Counted from the first letter of the stretch, positions 9,198 to 18,602 are shown. The stretch: DNA of 64,000 nt from UBA974 sp002292405 (GCA_943842425.1 CALTBR010000003.1:868001-932000), one strand, 5' to 3'. Notes: generated from the sequence alone by a model not told the origin. Made by a program: numbers and translations.

Positions 9198-10061
9198 TTA
9201 TTTCACATGCTTTTCTGCGTGATAAGAAGACCTAACAAGTGGGCTGCTTTCCACATACATAAATCCTTTATCTAAAGCCAATACTCTAAACTCTTCAAAT
9301 AAATCAGGATGAATGAACTCAAAGACTGGTAAATGACTCGGAGTAGGCTGAAGATATTGACCCAATGTTAGCACTTTAACCCCTACATTAATCAAATCAT
9401 CCATAGACTCAACAACTTCCTCTTTTGACTCGCCTAACCCAAGCATCATACCACTTTTTGTCCGTATTCCGGCATCGTTTAAACGCTTCAATACTTCTAG
9501 TGATCTTTCATATTTAGCCTGCTTTCTAACTCCCTTTGTGAGACGTCTTACAGTTTCAATATTGTGGCTTACAACTTCTGGCGCAACATCAATTATTTGT
9601 TGCAAATTATCCCATTTGCCTGCAAAATCAGGAATAAGCGTTTCTAGTGTTGTTCCTGGGGACTGATGTCTTATTGCTCTTACTGTGTCTGCCCAAATTG
9701 TAGCTCCTCCATCCTTCAATTCATCACGATCTACAGAAGTTATAACTGCATGCTTAACATTCATAAGCTTTACCGATTGCGCAACTTTAACAGGCTCAAA
9801 AGGATCCACTGGCTCTGGCTTTCCTGTTGCTACACTACAAAAACCACAAGATCTTGTACAAATATTTCCTAAAATCATAAAAGTTGCAGTCCCTTCCCCC
9901 CAACACTCTCCCATATTGGGACAATGACCACTCTCACAAATAGTGTGAAGCTTGTGCTCAGATACTATTTCCCTAACTTTTTTATAAGTCTCGCCAGTAG
10001 GTAGCTTAACTCTAAGCCAACTAGGTTTAGGTATTCGTTTGGAAATCGTTGTATCTGACAT
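9198..10061 (-). CDS. lipA: lipoyl synthase
   Basis: LipA is a radical SAM enzyme that inserts two sulfurs into octanoyl groups on lipoate-dependent enzyme subunits. The 287-residue protein shows both iron-sulfur motifs: the auxiliary-cluster cysteines in CESGHCPNMGEC and the radical SAM CTRSCGFC. The C terminus has the conserved RSSYHAE, whose serine ligates the auxiliary cluster. Length is normal. It precedes the T9SS cargo gene by 56 bp and follows an outer-membrane protein gene by 45 bp on the same strand; no functional link is evident. Confidence 0.97.
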   Translation of the reverse strand: MSDTTISKRIPKPSWLRVKLPTGETYKKVREIVSEHKLHTICESGHCPNMGECWGEGTATFMILGNICTRSCGFCSVATGKPEPVDPFEPVKVAQSVKLMNVKHAVITSVDRDELKDGGATIWADTVRAIRHQSPGTTLETLIPDFAGKWDNLQQIIDVAPEVVSHNIETVRRLTKGVRKQAKYERSLEVLKRLNDAGIRTKSGMMLGLGESKEEVVESMDDLINVGVKVLTLGQYLQPTPSHLPVFEFIHPDLFEEFRVLALDKGFMYVESSPLVRSSYHAEKHVK

Positions 10062-10106
10062 TATGCAAATGTCGTTATAATAACTTAATAATTTAACTTC
10101 CAGTTA

Positions 10107-10895
10107 TCACTTTTGTGTCCAATTTACCCCCAATCCAATTTTGAGGTAAAGGCTTAAAAATAACAACTGACTTTCCACGAATTGAACGGCCATTATTTCA
10201 ACAGGTCTAACAAAAACATCGAGTGATGTTCCCATCTCAATATATCTCGTACTTCCACGCACATCTCCATACTCAAAATTCAATCCATAGTTTAAATTAC
10301 CACCTGGAATAACTGTCATTTCATCAAGTCCATTTACCCAAGGCGAGCGGCCATAAATATCATTATAAAAATGCTCATCTGGATTGTATCGTTCAGTTAA
10401 CAGATAATCATAAAAGATTTCGGGATAGCCTATCTCTAAATAGACTGGCTTTTCAAAACCCAAACCTACTCCGTAACGAAAAACCCTCTCTACCTTAACA
10501 GCTCCATTTCTAAGCTTCGGAGTAATCTCTTTGCGATTCTCAATATTAATTCTAAAAATTAAAAAACTATTTACCTTACCAAAAACATACGGCAAACCAT
10601 CATTATAAACAGGATTTGAGGTTTGCTCTTCTTTTTCGTGTTTAAAGAAGAGTAAATCTGTATTAATTGACCTCGATGATTTTGCATTTAAAAACAAACC
10701 ATAATGAGCTCCAATTCCAGCACCCTGAGAATGTGCAATAAGATGAACACCGGAAGTGTGAGTATATAAAATATCTACTCCATCTTCACCATAAACTAAA
10801 TCTTTACCCGTTGAAATACCATCTCGCACTTGTGCTGCAACCGAGTTTGGTAATACCCAAACAAAAAGTGAAAATAGTGCGAATAATAACTTCAT
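10107..10895 (-). CDS. predicted outer-membrane beta-barrel protein, unknown function
   Basis: A 262-residue protein with a clear N-terminal signal peptide (KLLFALFSLFVWVLPNSVAAQ, cleavage after AAQ about residue 22). The mature part alternates short amphipathic strands and turns and ends with an aromatic/hydrophobic strand (LKIGLGVNW), as in outer-membrane beta-barrels. I do not recognise a named family beyond a Bacteroidota outer-membrane protein. It sits upstream of lipA on the same strand with a 45-bp gap and may share its transcript. Confidence 0.7.
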   Translation of the reverse strand: MKLLFALFSLFVWVLPNSVAAQVRDGISTGKDLVYGEDGVDILYTHTSGVHLIAHSQGAGIGAHYGLFLNAKSSRSINTDLLFFKHEKEEQTSNPVYNDGLPYVFGKVNSFLIFRINIENRKEITPKLRNGAVKVERVFRYGVGLGFEKPVYLEIGYPEIFYDYLLTERYNPDEHFYNDIYGRSPWVNGLDEMTVIPGGNLNYGLNFEYGDVRGSTRYIEMGTSLDVFVRPVEIMAVQFVESQLLFLSLYLKIGLGVNWTQK

Positions 10896-11005
10896 TTACC
10901 CAAATAAATTCATTTGCACAAATTTACCTCAAGTACATTAAAATTCCCTAAGAGAGTTCATATAATACATAGCTCACCCTTATCTTTACTTAAAAACCAC
11001 AAACT

Positions 11006-12304
11006 TTGAACGAGACTATTATTTTATTGCTAAGTATAACTGTTGTAGCTGCAATTACTTGGATTATTGCCACAAGACGAGGTGCTGTCAAAACTGGGTT
11101 TAACAATTATGGCACAGGGTCCGTTAAGCTTGAGGACTTACAACAGGCACTTGAAGTAAAGGAAAATGAAATTGTAAACCTGAAAGTAAAAGTGGGGAAA
11201 CTGGAACAAAAAGTTGAAGATTCTATCGAATACCAGGAAAATGCTGAAATAAAGTGGAATGAAGAAGTTAAAACTCAACGCAAGAATCTCGAAGATGTAG
11301 CCAGAGATGTGCTAGACACAGCTACAAAAAGATCTCAAACCCAATTAGAGGGTGCGCATACTGAAAGTCTTAAACAACTACTTAGCCCGGTTAAAGAACA
11401 GATGCTCGGATTTAAGAATCAAGTTGAGAAGTACTATGGGGAGGAGAAAAAATGGTTAGGCGAGTTAAATAAAGAGTTGGATGATTTAGCTAAAATGAAT
11501 ATGGGGCTAAGTGAACAAGCTGATAATTTAGTAAAAGCATTAAAGGGAGAGTCTAAAATTCAAGGAGACTGGGGAGAGTATCAACTTGAAAGATTATTAG
11601 AGGACGTGGGCTTAAAAAAAGGAATACATTTCACAACTCAGACGTCCGTTAAATCTGACGATGGTAAAAACCTGAGACCTGACTTTCTCGTGTCACTTCC
11701 TGATGAAAAAGTACTTGTCATTGACTCTAAGGTCAGCCTTACAGCCTATGAGAAATGCGTAAACACACAAGATGATCTTGAGCGAGAAGTTTTATTAAAA
11801 GAGCATATTCAGAGCATGAGGAATCACATTCGATCTCTAGCAAAAAAAGATTATGCAAGCCTTTATGACAAATCCGTGGATTACACTTTAATGTTTGTTC
11901 CTATTGAGCCAGCCTATTTTGCTGTTGGACCAGAACTTCAAGCTATTCAAAGGGAAGGATTAGCAGCAAGAGTTCTATTGGTCTCCACAACAACTATGCT
12001 AGCAACATTGAGGACGGTAAGCTATATCTGGCGTCAAGAGCTTCAAAGGACTAACGTGATTGAAATCTCATCGCGAGGTAAACTTCTGTACGAAAAGTTT
12101 GTGGGTTTCACGAATTCAATGGACTCAATTGGAGATCATCTTAAGAAAGCTGACAATGCATATCAAGAAGCCGTTAGTAAACTAAGCCAGGGGCCAGGAC
12201 ACCTGGTTGGTCAAGCCGAGAAATTGAGGAAATTGGGGCTTGACGTAAATAAGAAAATACCTGAAAAGTTTATCTCAGACTCTGAGTCAGACCAAGATTC
12301 ATGA
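11006..12304 (+). CDS. rmuC: DNA recombination protein RmuC
   Basis: A 432-residue RmuC-family protein. A single N-terminal membrane helix (IILLLSITVVAAITWIIA) is followed by a coiled coil (about residues 40-170) and the RmuC nuclease-like core (about 180-390): GDWGEYQLERLLEDVGL, RPDFLVSLPDEKVLVIDSKVSL and LMFVPIEPAYFA. RmuC limits inversions and rearrangements at short inverted repeats in E. coli; a nuclease activity is suspected from the fold. The start is TTG at 11006, which gives the expected N-terminal helix. The stop overlaps the start of the GWxTD lipoprotein gene (ATGA), so the two are translationally coupled. Confidence 0.94.
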   Translation: MNETIILLLSITVVAAITWIIATRRGAVKTGFNNYGTGSVKLEDLQQALEVKENEIVNLKVKVGKLEQKVEDSIEYQENAEIKWNEEVKTQRKNLEDVARDVLDTATKRSQTQLEGAHTESLKQLLSPVKEQMLGFKNQVEKYYGEEKKWLGELNKELDDLAKMNMGLSEQADNLVKALKGESKIQGDWGEYQLERLLEDVGLKKGIHFTTQTSVKSDDGKNLRPDFLVSLPDEKVLVIDSKVSLTAYEKCVNTQDDLEREVLLKEHIQSMRNHIRSLAKKDYASLYDKSVDYTLMFVPIEPAYFAVGPELQAIQREGLAARVLLVSTTTMLATLRTVSYIWRQELQRTNVIEISSRGKLLYEKFVGFTNSMDSIGDHLKKADNAYQEAVSKLSQGPGHLVGQAEKLRKLGLDVNKKIPEKFISDSESDQDS

Positions 12305-13491
12305 GATACTGTATTTATTTCATGTTTAAACTTTGCGGTATTGTCTTGATAGCGTCAGCTTGTTCTACTTCATTAATGTATGACTCCACAACAACGCGAC
12401 GACCATATGATTACGAATCAACTTCTCTTCATGTCGAAGTAATTCCCTTTTTTTATTTTGACACATTATCAGTATTTCTTAAATTCAATAGGGAAGAACT
12501 TTTATATACACGAGAGTTTGATAAAGCACCCTTTACAGCTAATTTGGAATTAACATTAAATTCTCAAAAATGGCTCTTAACTGATACTTTGTCAAACAAT
12601 TCCTCCAGATGGATTCGACAAAGATTTGACTTGAAAAAATCTGAAAGTGAACTAGATAATTCATGGCTTCAGTACACTATTAAGGACCTAAACCGTAGTT
12701 CTTCTCAATCAGCAATAAAAGAAGTTGAAAATATTGTTGCTTGGAATATGGAGGAGAATTGGCCGATACATAATGCGTTCATACCTATTGGATCTCAAAT
12801 TTCTATAATTACAGATGTTAATACTACATGGGATGTAGACCATGTTATTCCAGAAAACAATCTTCCAGCTCCTCCATATTCAAGTTATCGCAATCCATTA
12901 GACACAATAAAAGCTAGGCCACATAGCACAATTAATGATAACTGGGTAGTCTTAGATGGTTCTCAAGTATTTACTTCTCATGATAAAGAATTGAGCTTGG
13001 TAATCAATGGAATGTCTGCTGAATTCCCTGCACTTAAAAATGTTAGACACCTTATCGAATCTGTTAGATATATTGCAACACGAAGCGAGTTTTCTGCTTT
13101 GCTTAAAGCTTCCAATCCGAAAGTTGCATTAGATGAATTTTGGCTTTCATGTGGTAAATCACCAGAAAAGACTAGAAAATTAATACAAACTTACTATGCG
13201 AGAGTGGAGGAAGCTAACCTATCATTTTCCGGATTACAGGAAGGTTGGAGAACAGATAGAGGTATGATACATATTATTTATGGTGTTCCTTATCGAGTTC
13301 GACGAGATTATTGGACAGAAACCTGGATTTATGGAGAAGAAGGTACAACTAACACTCTGACATTTAGATTCAAAAGAAAAATCCACGACCTTGACAACAA
13401 TAGATATAAATTAGAAAGAAGCATTACCTATAGAAGTTCTTGGGACAGAATGGTCACAAGTTGGAGAAATGGAAGGGTACAAAACGATTGA
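12301..13491 (+). CDS. GWxTD domain-containing lipoprotein
   Basis: A 396-residue exported protein. The N terminus has a hydrophobic segment ending in a lipobox (LIASAC, Cys about residue 21), so it is probably a lipoprotein. Near residues 315-330 the family motif occurs as EGWRTDRGMIHIIYGVP, matching GWxTD domain proteins, a Bacteroidota/Acidobacteriota family without known function. The gene overlaps rmuC by ATGA and is followed by rlmB after 18 bp, suggesting a three-gene transcript. Confidence 0.85.
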   Translation: MRYCIYFMFKLCGIVLIASACSTSLMYDSTTTRRPYDYESTSLHVEVIPFFYFDTLSVFLKFNREELLYTREFDKAPFTANLELTLNSQKWLLTDTLSNNSSRWIRQRFDLKKSESELDNSWLQYTIKDLNRSSSQSAIKEVENIVAWNMEENWPIHNAFIPIGSQISIITDVNTTWDVDHVIPENNLPAPPYSSYRNPLDTIKARPHSTINDNWVVLDGSQVFTSHDKELSLVINGMSAEFPALKNVRHLIESVRYIATRSEFSALLKASNPKVALDEFWLSCGKSPEKTRKLIQTYYARVEEANLSFSGLQEGWRTDRGMIHIIYGVPYRVRRDYWTETWIYGEEGTTNTLTFRFKRKIHDLDNNRYKLERSITYRSSWDRMVTSWRNGRVQND

Positions 13492-13509
13492 ACGTAGTAC
13501 CTTGCACCT

Positions 13510-14280
13510 ATGGAATCAAAACCAACATACAGTGGCCCTCGTAGACCTTCCGAAAAGACATTTGTCTTTGGTTTTCACCCAATAGCCGAAGCACTCGACG
13601 CAGGAAAAGAATTAGATCGCGTTTTAGTACTCCGTAGCTCACCAAATGACAGGCTAAATAAATTACTTGGCCGAATACGCTCTATGGGAATACCTATAAA
13701 AATGGTTCCTAGAGAAAAGCTTGATGCTATTACTCTAAAAAACCATCAAGGTATGGTGGCTTTTCTTTCTCCCATCACTTATCAGCCACTTGACGAAATT
13801 GTATTAGGCGCGTTTGAACGTGGCGAAGCTCCTGTTTTAATCGCAGCTGATGGAATTACTGACGTTCGTAATTTAGGAGCAATAGCTAGATCTGCAGAAT
13901 GTTTTGGCGCTCACGCTTTAATTGTTCCGGAAAAAGGATCTGCATCAATAACTGATGGTGCAATCAAAAGCTCAAGCGGCGCTTTGTTAAGACTTCCTGT
14001 TTGTAGAGTCTCTACTATTTCATCCGCTCTTGAATTTCTAAAAAACAGTGGAGTGGCTTGCGTCGCATTATCTGAAAAAAGCGCTGTCGGATTGCCTGAA
14101 AACACTATTCAAGCTCCCTATTGTCTTGTTTTAGGTGACGAAGGTTACGGTATTTCCGCAGAGGTTATTAAACTATGTGACAATAGAATCAGAATCCCTA
14201 TGGTAGGAAATACTGCTAGTTTAAATGTGTCTGTGTCTGCCGGAATTGCTCTTTATGCGCTAAATGTGGCTAAGATCTAA
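13510..14280 (+). CDS. rlmB: 23S rRNA (guanosine-2'-O-)-methyltransferase RlmB
   Basis: A 256-residue SPOUT-class RNA 2'-O-ribose methyltransferase. The N-terminal L30e-like substrate-binding domain begins with VFGFHPIAEAL. The knotted SpoU domain carries the three motifs: DVRNLGAIARSAECFGA, LVLGDEGYGIS, and IRIPMVGNTASLNVSVSAGIALY (split here into IPMVGN and SLNVSVSA). RlmB methylates G2251 of 23S rRNA in E. coli; related paralogues (TrmH, RlmB-like) have the same motifs, so the exact site is inferred. Its 3' end overlaps the convergent eno gene by 11 bp. Confidence 0.9.
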   Translation: MESKPTYSGPRRPSEKTFVFGFHPIAEALDAGKELDRVLVLRSSPNDRLNKLLGRIRSMGIPIKMVPREKLDAITLKNHQGMVAFLSPITYQPLDEIVLGAFERGEAPVLIAADGITDVRNLGAIARSAECFGAHALIVPEKGSASITDGAIKSSSGALLRLPVCRVSTISSALEFLKNSGVACVALSEKSAVGLPENTIQAPYCLVLGDEGYGISAEVIKLCDNRIRIPMVGNTASLNVSVSAGIALYALNVAKI

Positions 14281-15547
14281 AATCACGTCCTTTATATATA
14301 GCCATTCCACCAAGCTCTTCTTCTATTCTAATGAGCTGGTTGTACTTGGCTACTCTATCCGATCTACTCGCTGAACCAGTTTTAATTTGGCCTGTATTAA
14401 GAGCTACTGCTAAATCCGCAATTGTAGTATCCTCAGTCTCACCACTTCTATGACTTATAACTGAAGTGTAATTTGCTCTATGTGCCATTTCAACAGCATC
14501 TAAAGTTTCACTGAGAGTGCCTATTTGGTTTACTTTCACTAGGATCGAATTTGCAACACCTTGTTCAATACCTTTTGAAAGCCTATTCACGTTCGTGACA
14601 AATAAATCATCCCCTACCAATTGAACATCCTTTCCTATACGGTCCGTTAAAAGCTTCCATGAATCCCAGTCGTCTTCATCTAAACCATCTTCAATACTAA
14701 CTATAGGATACTTCTTGCTCCAATCACACCAAAATTTAACCATCTCTTCACCGGTCAGTTCCTCACCAGTGGAATCAAATTTGTAAATGCCGGATTTTTT
14801 ATCGTAAAACTCAGATGATGCCGCATCGAAAGCAAGTAAAACATCGTCACCTGGTTTATACCCAGCTTTTTCAATAGCCCTTAACACAAACTCAACGCCT
14901 TCATCGTTGGATTTTAAGTTTGGAGCAAATCCACCTTCATCTCCAACATTTGTAGAATGTCCTTTTGCCTGCAATACTTCCTTTAAAGAATGAAATATTT
15001 CTGTACCCATTCTTAGACCTTCAGAAAATGATGAAGCACCAACAGGCATTACCATAAATTCTTGTATATCTATCTTGTTATCAGCATGTGACCCACCGTT
15101 TAAGATATTCATCATCGGAACTGGAAGAATCGCCACGTTAGTACCACCAATGTACCTATACAGAGGCTGTCTAACCGTCTCAGCAGCTGCTTTCGCAACA
15201 GCTAATGAAACACCTAAGATTGCATTCGCACCTAGATTAGACTTATTCTCTGTTCCGTCAATATCAATCATAATCTGATCAATTAACCTCTGCTCAGTAA
15301 TATCTAATCCGTGAAGCTCTTCATTCAGAACTTCATTCACATGTTCAATAGCTAATGTGACTCCTTTACCCATCCAGGTGTTTCCACCGTCCCTTAATTC
15401 AACTGCTTCATGCATTCCTGTCGAAGCACCAGAGGGTACTGCTGCTCTTCCAAAAGCACCTTCTTCAGTAACTACATCCACTTCTATAGTAGGATTCCCT
15501 CTAGAATCTAAAATCTGTCTTGCGTGAATGATTTCAATGTTACTCAT
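14270..15547 (-). CDS. eno: enolase
   Basis: A 425-residue phosphopyruvate hydratase catalysing 2-phosphoglycerate to phosphoenolpyruvate in glycolysis. Signatures: SGASTGMHEAVELRDG, the Mg-binding region SIEDGLDEDDW and VGDDLFVTN, and the C-terminal SVISHRSGETEDT with the usual catalytic Lys region before it (ILVKVNQIGT). Full length. It follows carA after 7 bp on the same strand, a carA-eno pairing seen in many Flavobacteriales downstream of rplQ. Overlaps rlmB tail-to-tail by 11 bp without a visible terminator between them. Confidence 0.98.
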   Translation of the reverse strand: MSNIEIIHARQILDSRGNPTIEVDVVTEEGAFGRAAVPSGASTGMHEAVELRDGGNTWMGKGVTLAIEHVNEVLNEELHGLDITEQRLIDQIMIDIDGTENKSNLGANAILGVSLAVAKAAAETVRQPLYRYIGGTNVAILPVPMMNILNGGSHADNKIDIQEFMVMPVGASSFSEGLRMGTEIFHSLKEVLQAKGHSTNVGDEGGFAPNLKSNDEGVEFVLRAIEKAGYKPGDDVLLAFDAASSEFYDKKSGIYKFDSTGEELTGEEMVKFWCDWSKKYPIVSIEDGLDEDDWDSWKLLTDRIGKDVQLVGDDLFVTNVNRLSKGIEQGVANSILVKVNQIGTLSETLDAVEMAHRANYTSVISHRSGETEDTTIADLAVALNTGQIKTGSASRSDRVAKYNQLIRIEEELGGMAIYKGRDFRS

Positions 15548-15554
15548 TATATTT

Positions 15555-16679
15555 TTACTTTACACTAGCATATTTAAACTCAGTAATCAACTCAACAAAA
15601 TCATCAAACAAATACCTGCTATCATGGGGGCCAGCAGAAGCTTCAGGATGATATTGTACACAAAACACAGGCTTATTTACCAAACGTATACCGGCAATTG
15701 TGTCATCATTTAAATGAATGTGTGTGACTTCTACATTGGTGTTATTTTTTACCGAATCATGACTTACAACAAAACCATGATTTTGAGAAGTAATTTCACA
15801 TTTACCTGTAATTAAATTCTTCACAGGATGGTTCACACCTCTATGCCCATTAAACATTTTAGTAGTTTCTAAACCTTGACTGAGTGATAACAGCTGATGT
15901 CCTAAACAGATGCCAAAAATTGGCAACTCTGACTCAACTAGTTTTCCAACTTCAGCAATTACAGATTTCATCGCAGACGGATCTCCAGGACCATTTGATA
16001 GCATTATACCATCAGGACTCCACTCTAGCACTTCTTCAGCGGACACATTCCATGGAAACACTCTAACTGAACACCCCCTATCACTTAAACAAGTAGCTAT
16101 ACTTTTTTTGAAACCAAAATCAACTAAAGCAACTTTATGTTCGCCTGTCAGATTAAAATCAAAAGATTCAGTGACAGAAACTTCACTACTCAATTCTAGC
16201 CCATCCATTGAAGGAACTGAATCAAGAATTGTTCTTAATTTTTTAATATCAAACTCTTGGGTAGATAGTACCGCATTCATCGCCCCATTATTCCTAATAT
16301 GTCTAACAAGCGCACGCGTGTCAACATCACTAATTCCAACAGTGCCGTTTTTTTCTAAATCTGTCTGTAAAGTTCCTGAACTATCTACTCTACTAGCTAT
16401 TGAGGAGAAGTTTCTAACAACAATCCCAGCAACCTTAACATTAGAAGATTCAACTTCATCATCGTGTACACCGTAGTTCCCAATATGAGCCGTAGCCATT
16501 ACAAGCATTTGTTTGTGATAACTCGGATCTGTAAAGATCTCTTGATATCCATACATCCCAGTATTAAAAGCTATTTCACCATAGGTAGTTCCTTGAGCAC
16601 CCAAAGCTTTACCCTTAAAAATTGTACCGTCTTCTAATAGCAGAATAGCTGGTAAATCTGAATGACGTAATCCTTGCAT
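15555..16679 (-). CDS. carA: carbamoyl-phosphate synthase small subunit
   Basis: A 374-residue glutamine amidotransferase subunit that supplies ammonia to the CarB synthetase for pyrimidine and arginine biosynthesis. The N-terminal small-subunit domain begins at PAILLLEDGTIFKGKALGA. The class I amidotransferase domain shows the nucleophile in FGICLGHQLL and the His/Glu pair in QYHPEASAGPHDS. carB is not in the window. The ATG at 16679 lies only 4 bases after a TATCTTTG -7 box, so the mRNA may be leaderless. Confidence 0.97.
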   Translation of the reverse strand: MQGLRHSDLPAILLLEDGTIFKGKALGAQGTTYGEIAFNTGMYGYQEIFTDPSYHKQMLVMATAHIGNYGVHDDEVESSNVKVAGIVVRNFSSIASRVDSSGTLQTDLEKNGTVGISDVDTRALVRHIRNNGAMNAVLSTQEFDIKKLRTILDSVPSMDGLELSSEVSVTESFDFNLTGEHKVALVDFGFKKSIATCLSDRGCSVRVFPWNVSAEEVLEWSPDGIMLSNGPGDPSAMKSVIAEVGKLVESELPIFGICLGHQLLSLSQGLETTKMFNGHRGVNHPVKNLITGKCEITSQNHGFVVSHDSVKNNTNVEVTHIHLNDDTIAGIRLVNKPVFCVQYHPEASAGPHDSRYLFDDFVELITEFKYASVK

Positions 16680-16683
16680 GGTG

Positions 16684-16716
16684 CAAAGATAATTCTACTA
16701 ATGAAATCTTAATCAA
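16684..16716 (-). promoter_or_regulatory. Bacteroidota-type promoter for carA-eno
   Basis: Reading the minus strand: TTG, a 22-base spacer, TATCTTTG, then CACC and the carA ATG. This fits the Bacteroidota TTG/TAnnTTTG consensus, although the spacer is at the long end. Transcription would begin at or within a few bases of the start codon. Confidence 0.6.
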
Positions 16717-16753
16717 TTATTCAAAGTAAAATATAATAATTTATACACGAACA

Positions 16754-16780
16754 AAGGGTACCTTTTCAGATACCCTTTGA
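16754..16780 (-). terminator. hairpin terminator candidate after rplQ
   Basis: CAAAGGGTA/TACCCTTTG arms (9 bp) around a 9-base loop, just downstream of rplQ at the end of the ribosomal cluster. The T-tract after it on the minus strand is short (TT then CGTG), so termination efficiency is uncertain. Confidence 0.55.
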
Positions 16781-16799
16781 AATATATAATAAAGAATAT

Positions 16800-17606
16800 T
16801 TAGTCTTCTTTCTTTTCTTCAGATACGTCTGTTTCAGTGTCATCATCTGATGATTCTGTAACATCCTCAGAAGCTGAGTCATCAGCAGGAGCATCAGCAG
16901 CTACATCTTCAGCAGGAGCATCAGCAGCTACATCTTCAGCAGGAGCATCAGCAGCTACATCTTCAGCAGGAGCATCAGCGGCAACGTCAGCAGGAGCACC
17001 AGCAGCTACATCTTCAGCAGGAGCATCAGCGGCAACGTCAGCAGGAGCAACAGCTACATCTTCAGCAGGAGCATCAGCAGGAGCATCAGCTACATCTTCA
17101 GCAGTAGCATCAGCGGCAACTTCAGTAGGAGCATCAGCGGCAACTTCAGCGGCTACAGCAGCAGGAGCACTTTCTGTTTTAGAAACATTAGATGCACCAC
17201 CTCTACGTGATCGTCGAGTCTTCTTCTTCTCATTCTTGTTATAGATTTCGTTGAAATCAACTAGCTCTATCATACACATCTCAGCATTATCACCTAAACG
17301 ATTGCCAGTGCGAATAATGCGAGTGTACCCTCCATCTCTGTTTGCTACTTTAGGTCCTACCTCTCGGAATAATTCCGTTACAGCGTACTTACTCGCTAAA
17401 TAGCGAAAACAAACACGTCGATTGTGAGTTGAATCGTCTTTAGAACGATTAACAAGTGGCTCAAAATATTTCTTAAGAGCTTTAGCCTTTGCTACAGTTG
17501 TCGTAATACGCTTATGCTCAATTAAAGAACATGACATGTTAGTGAGCATCGCTTTACGATGCGCAGTCTTACGACCTAAATGATTGAATTTCTTTCCGTG
17601 TCGCAT
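16800..17606 (-). CDS. rplQ: 50S ribosomal protein L17 with long repetitive acidic C-terminal tail
   Basis: The first about 123 residues are a normal L17 (MRHGKKFNHLGR, HRKAMLTNMSCSL, NRDGGYTRI, ending in CMIELVDFNEIYN). A basic linker (EKKKTRRSRRGG) then leads into a roughly 130-residue tail made of about ten near-repeats of the decapeptide APAEDVAADA, closed by an acidic Ser/Asp/Glu end. L17 is normally about 115-170 residues, so this doubles its length. The tail is probably disordered, surface-exposed and acidic. The corresponding DNA is a 30-bp tandem repeat. Last gene of the cluster, immediately after rpoA. Confidence 0.96.
   Translation of the reverse strand: MRHGKKFNHLGRKTAHRKAMLTNMSCSLIEHKRITTTVAKAKALKKYFEPLVNRSKDDSTHNRRVCFRYLASKYAVTELFREVGPKVANRDGGYTRIIRTGNRLGDNAEMCMIELVDFNEIYNKNEKKKTRRSRRGGASNVSKTESAPAAVAAEVAADAPTEVAADATAEDVADAPADAPAEDVAVAPADVAADAPAEDVAAGAPADVAADAPAEDVAADAPAEDVAADAPAEDVAADAPADDSASEDVTESSDDDTETDVSEEKKED
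16881..17157. repeat. tandem repeat in the rplQ tail (about 30-bp unit)
   Basis: Imperfect tandem copies of a unit around GCAGCTACATCTTCAGCAGG plus AGCATCA on the plus strand, with shorter variant units (ACGTCAGCAGGAGCA). They encode the Ala/Asp/Pro/Val tail of L17. Units near 16890-16980 are almost identical, which suggests recent expansion by slippage or recombination; length variation between strains is expected. Confidence 0.9.
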
Positions 17607-17609
17607 AGC

Positions 17610-18602
17610 TTACTCCTTATCAAGTTTGTACTTACTTACGTCCATACCAAACGCAAGGTTCTTAATCTCAACCAATTCTTCAAGTTCCGTTAAAGACTTC
17701 TTACCAAAGTTACGGAATTTCAAAAGGTCATTTTTATTAAATGCAACTAAGTCTCCTAATGTCTCAATATCAGCCGCTTTCAGACAGTTAAGAGCACGAA
17801 CACTTAGGTCCATGTCAGATAACTTGGTTTTAAGCAGTTGCCTCATATGAAGACTTGACTCATCAAATTCTTCAGTCTCTTGTTGCTCATCTGTCCCTAA
17901 AGAAATACGTTCATCTGAGAAAAGCATGAAGTGATGTATTAAAATCTTCGCAGCTTCTTGTAACGCATCTTTAGGTGTTATACTTCCATCGCAATCAAGT
18001 TCGATGATTAATTTTTCATAATCAATGCGTTGTTCAACACGAAAGTTTTCAATGCTGTACTTAACGTTTCGGATGGGAGTGAAGATACTATCTAGAGAAA
18101 TAGTTCCTATAGGAGCGTCAGTACGAACATTGTCATTGGCTTGAACGTATCCACGTCCTTTACCAATGGTCAATTCCATCTTTAGCTCTACATCATTCTC
18201 CATGCGACAGAGAACTAGGTCAGAATTAATCACCTGAAAGGCAGATGTAAACTTACCAAGATCACCAGCAGTTAGTGATTTTTTACCTTTGACTGAAACG
18301 GTTACTGTTTCAGAATCAGTATCTTCAATCTGACGCTTAAATCTAACCTGCTTGAGGTTAAGTATAAGCTCAGTCATATCTTCCATTACTCCCTTTATAG
18401 TAGAGTATTCATGATCGACACCGTCGATACGAACAGAAGTTATCGCAAAACCTTCTAATGATGAAAGTAGAATGCGACGAAGCGCATTTCCTACAGTTAT
18501 ACCAAAACCAGGTTCTAGTGGGCGGAATTCAAAGCGTCCATTATACTCAGAAGAGTCTAACATAATTACTTTGTCCGGTTGTTGAAAATCGATAATAGCC
18601 AT
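17610..18602 (-). CDS. rpoA: DNA-directed RNA polymerase subunit alpha
   Basis: A 330-residue alpha subunit. The N-terminal assembly domain includes FRPLEPGFGITVGNALRRILLSSLEG, here split as EPGFGITVGNALRR and LLSSLEGFAI; the C-terminal promoter-contact domain (about 255-330) has LSVRALNCLKAADIETLGDL and LRNFGKKSLTELEE-like text (FRNFGKKSLTEL). It lies between rpsD and rplQ in the alpha operon. Confidence 0.98.
   Translation of the reverse strand: MAIIDFQQPDKVIMLDSSEYNGRFEFRPLEPGFGITVGNALRRILLSSLEGFAITSVRIDGVDHEYSTIKGVMEDMTELILNLKQVRFKRQIEDTDSETVTVSVKGKKSLTAGDLGKFTSAFQVINSDLVLCRMENDVELKMELTIGKGRGYVQANDNVRTDAPIGTISLDSIFTPIRNVKYSIENFRVEQRIDYEKLIIELDCDGSITPKDALQEAAKILIHHFMLFSDERISLGTDEQQETEEFDESSLHMRQLLKTKLSDMDLSVRALNCLKAADIETLGDLVAFNKNDLLKFRNFGKKSLTELEELVEIKNLAFGMDVSKYKLDKE

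Noticed and set aside
16837..17244. 135-residue Ser/Ala repeat frame opposite the rplQ tail
   Set aside because: It is the antisense of the L17 tandem repeat; low-complexity DNA stays open in several frames. No start context or homology.
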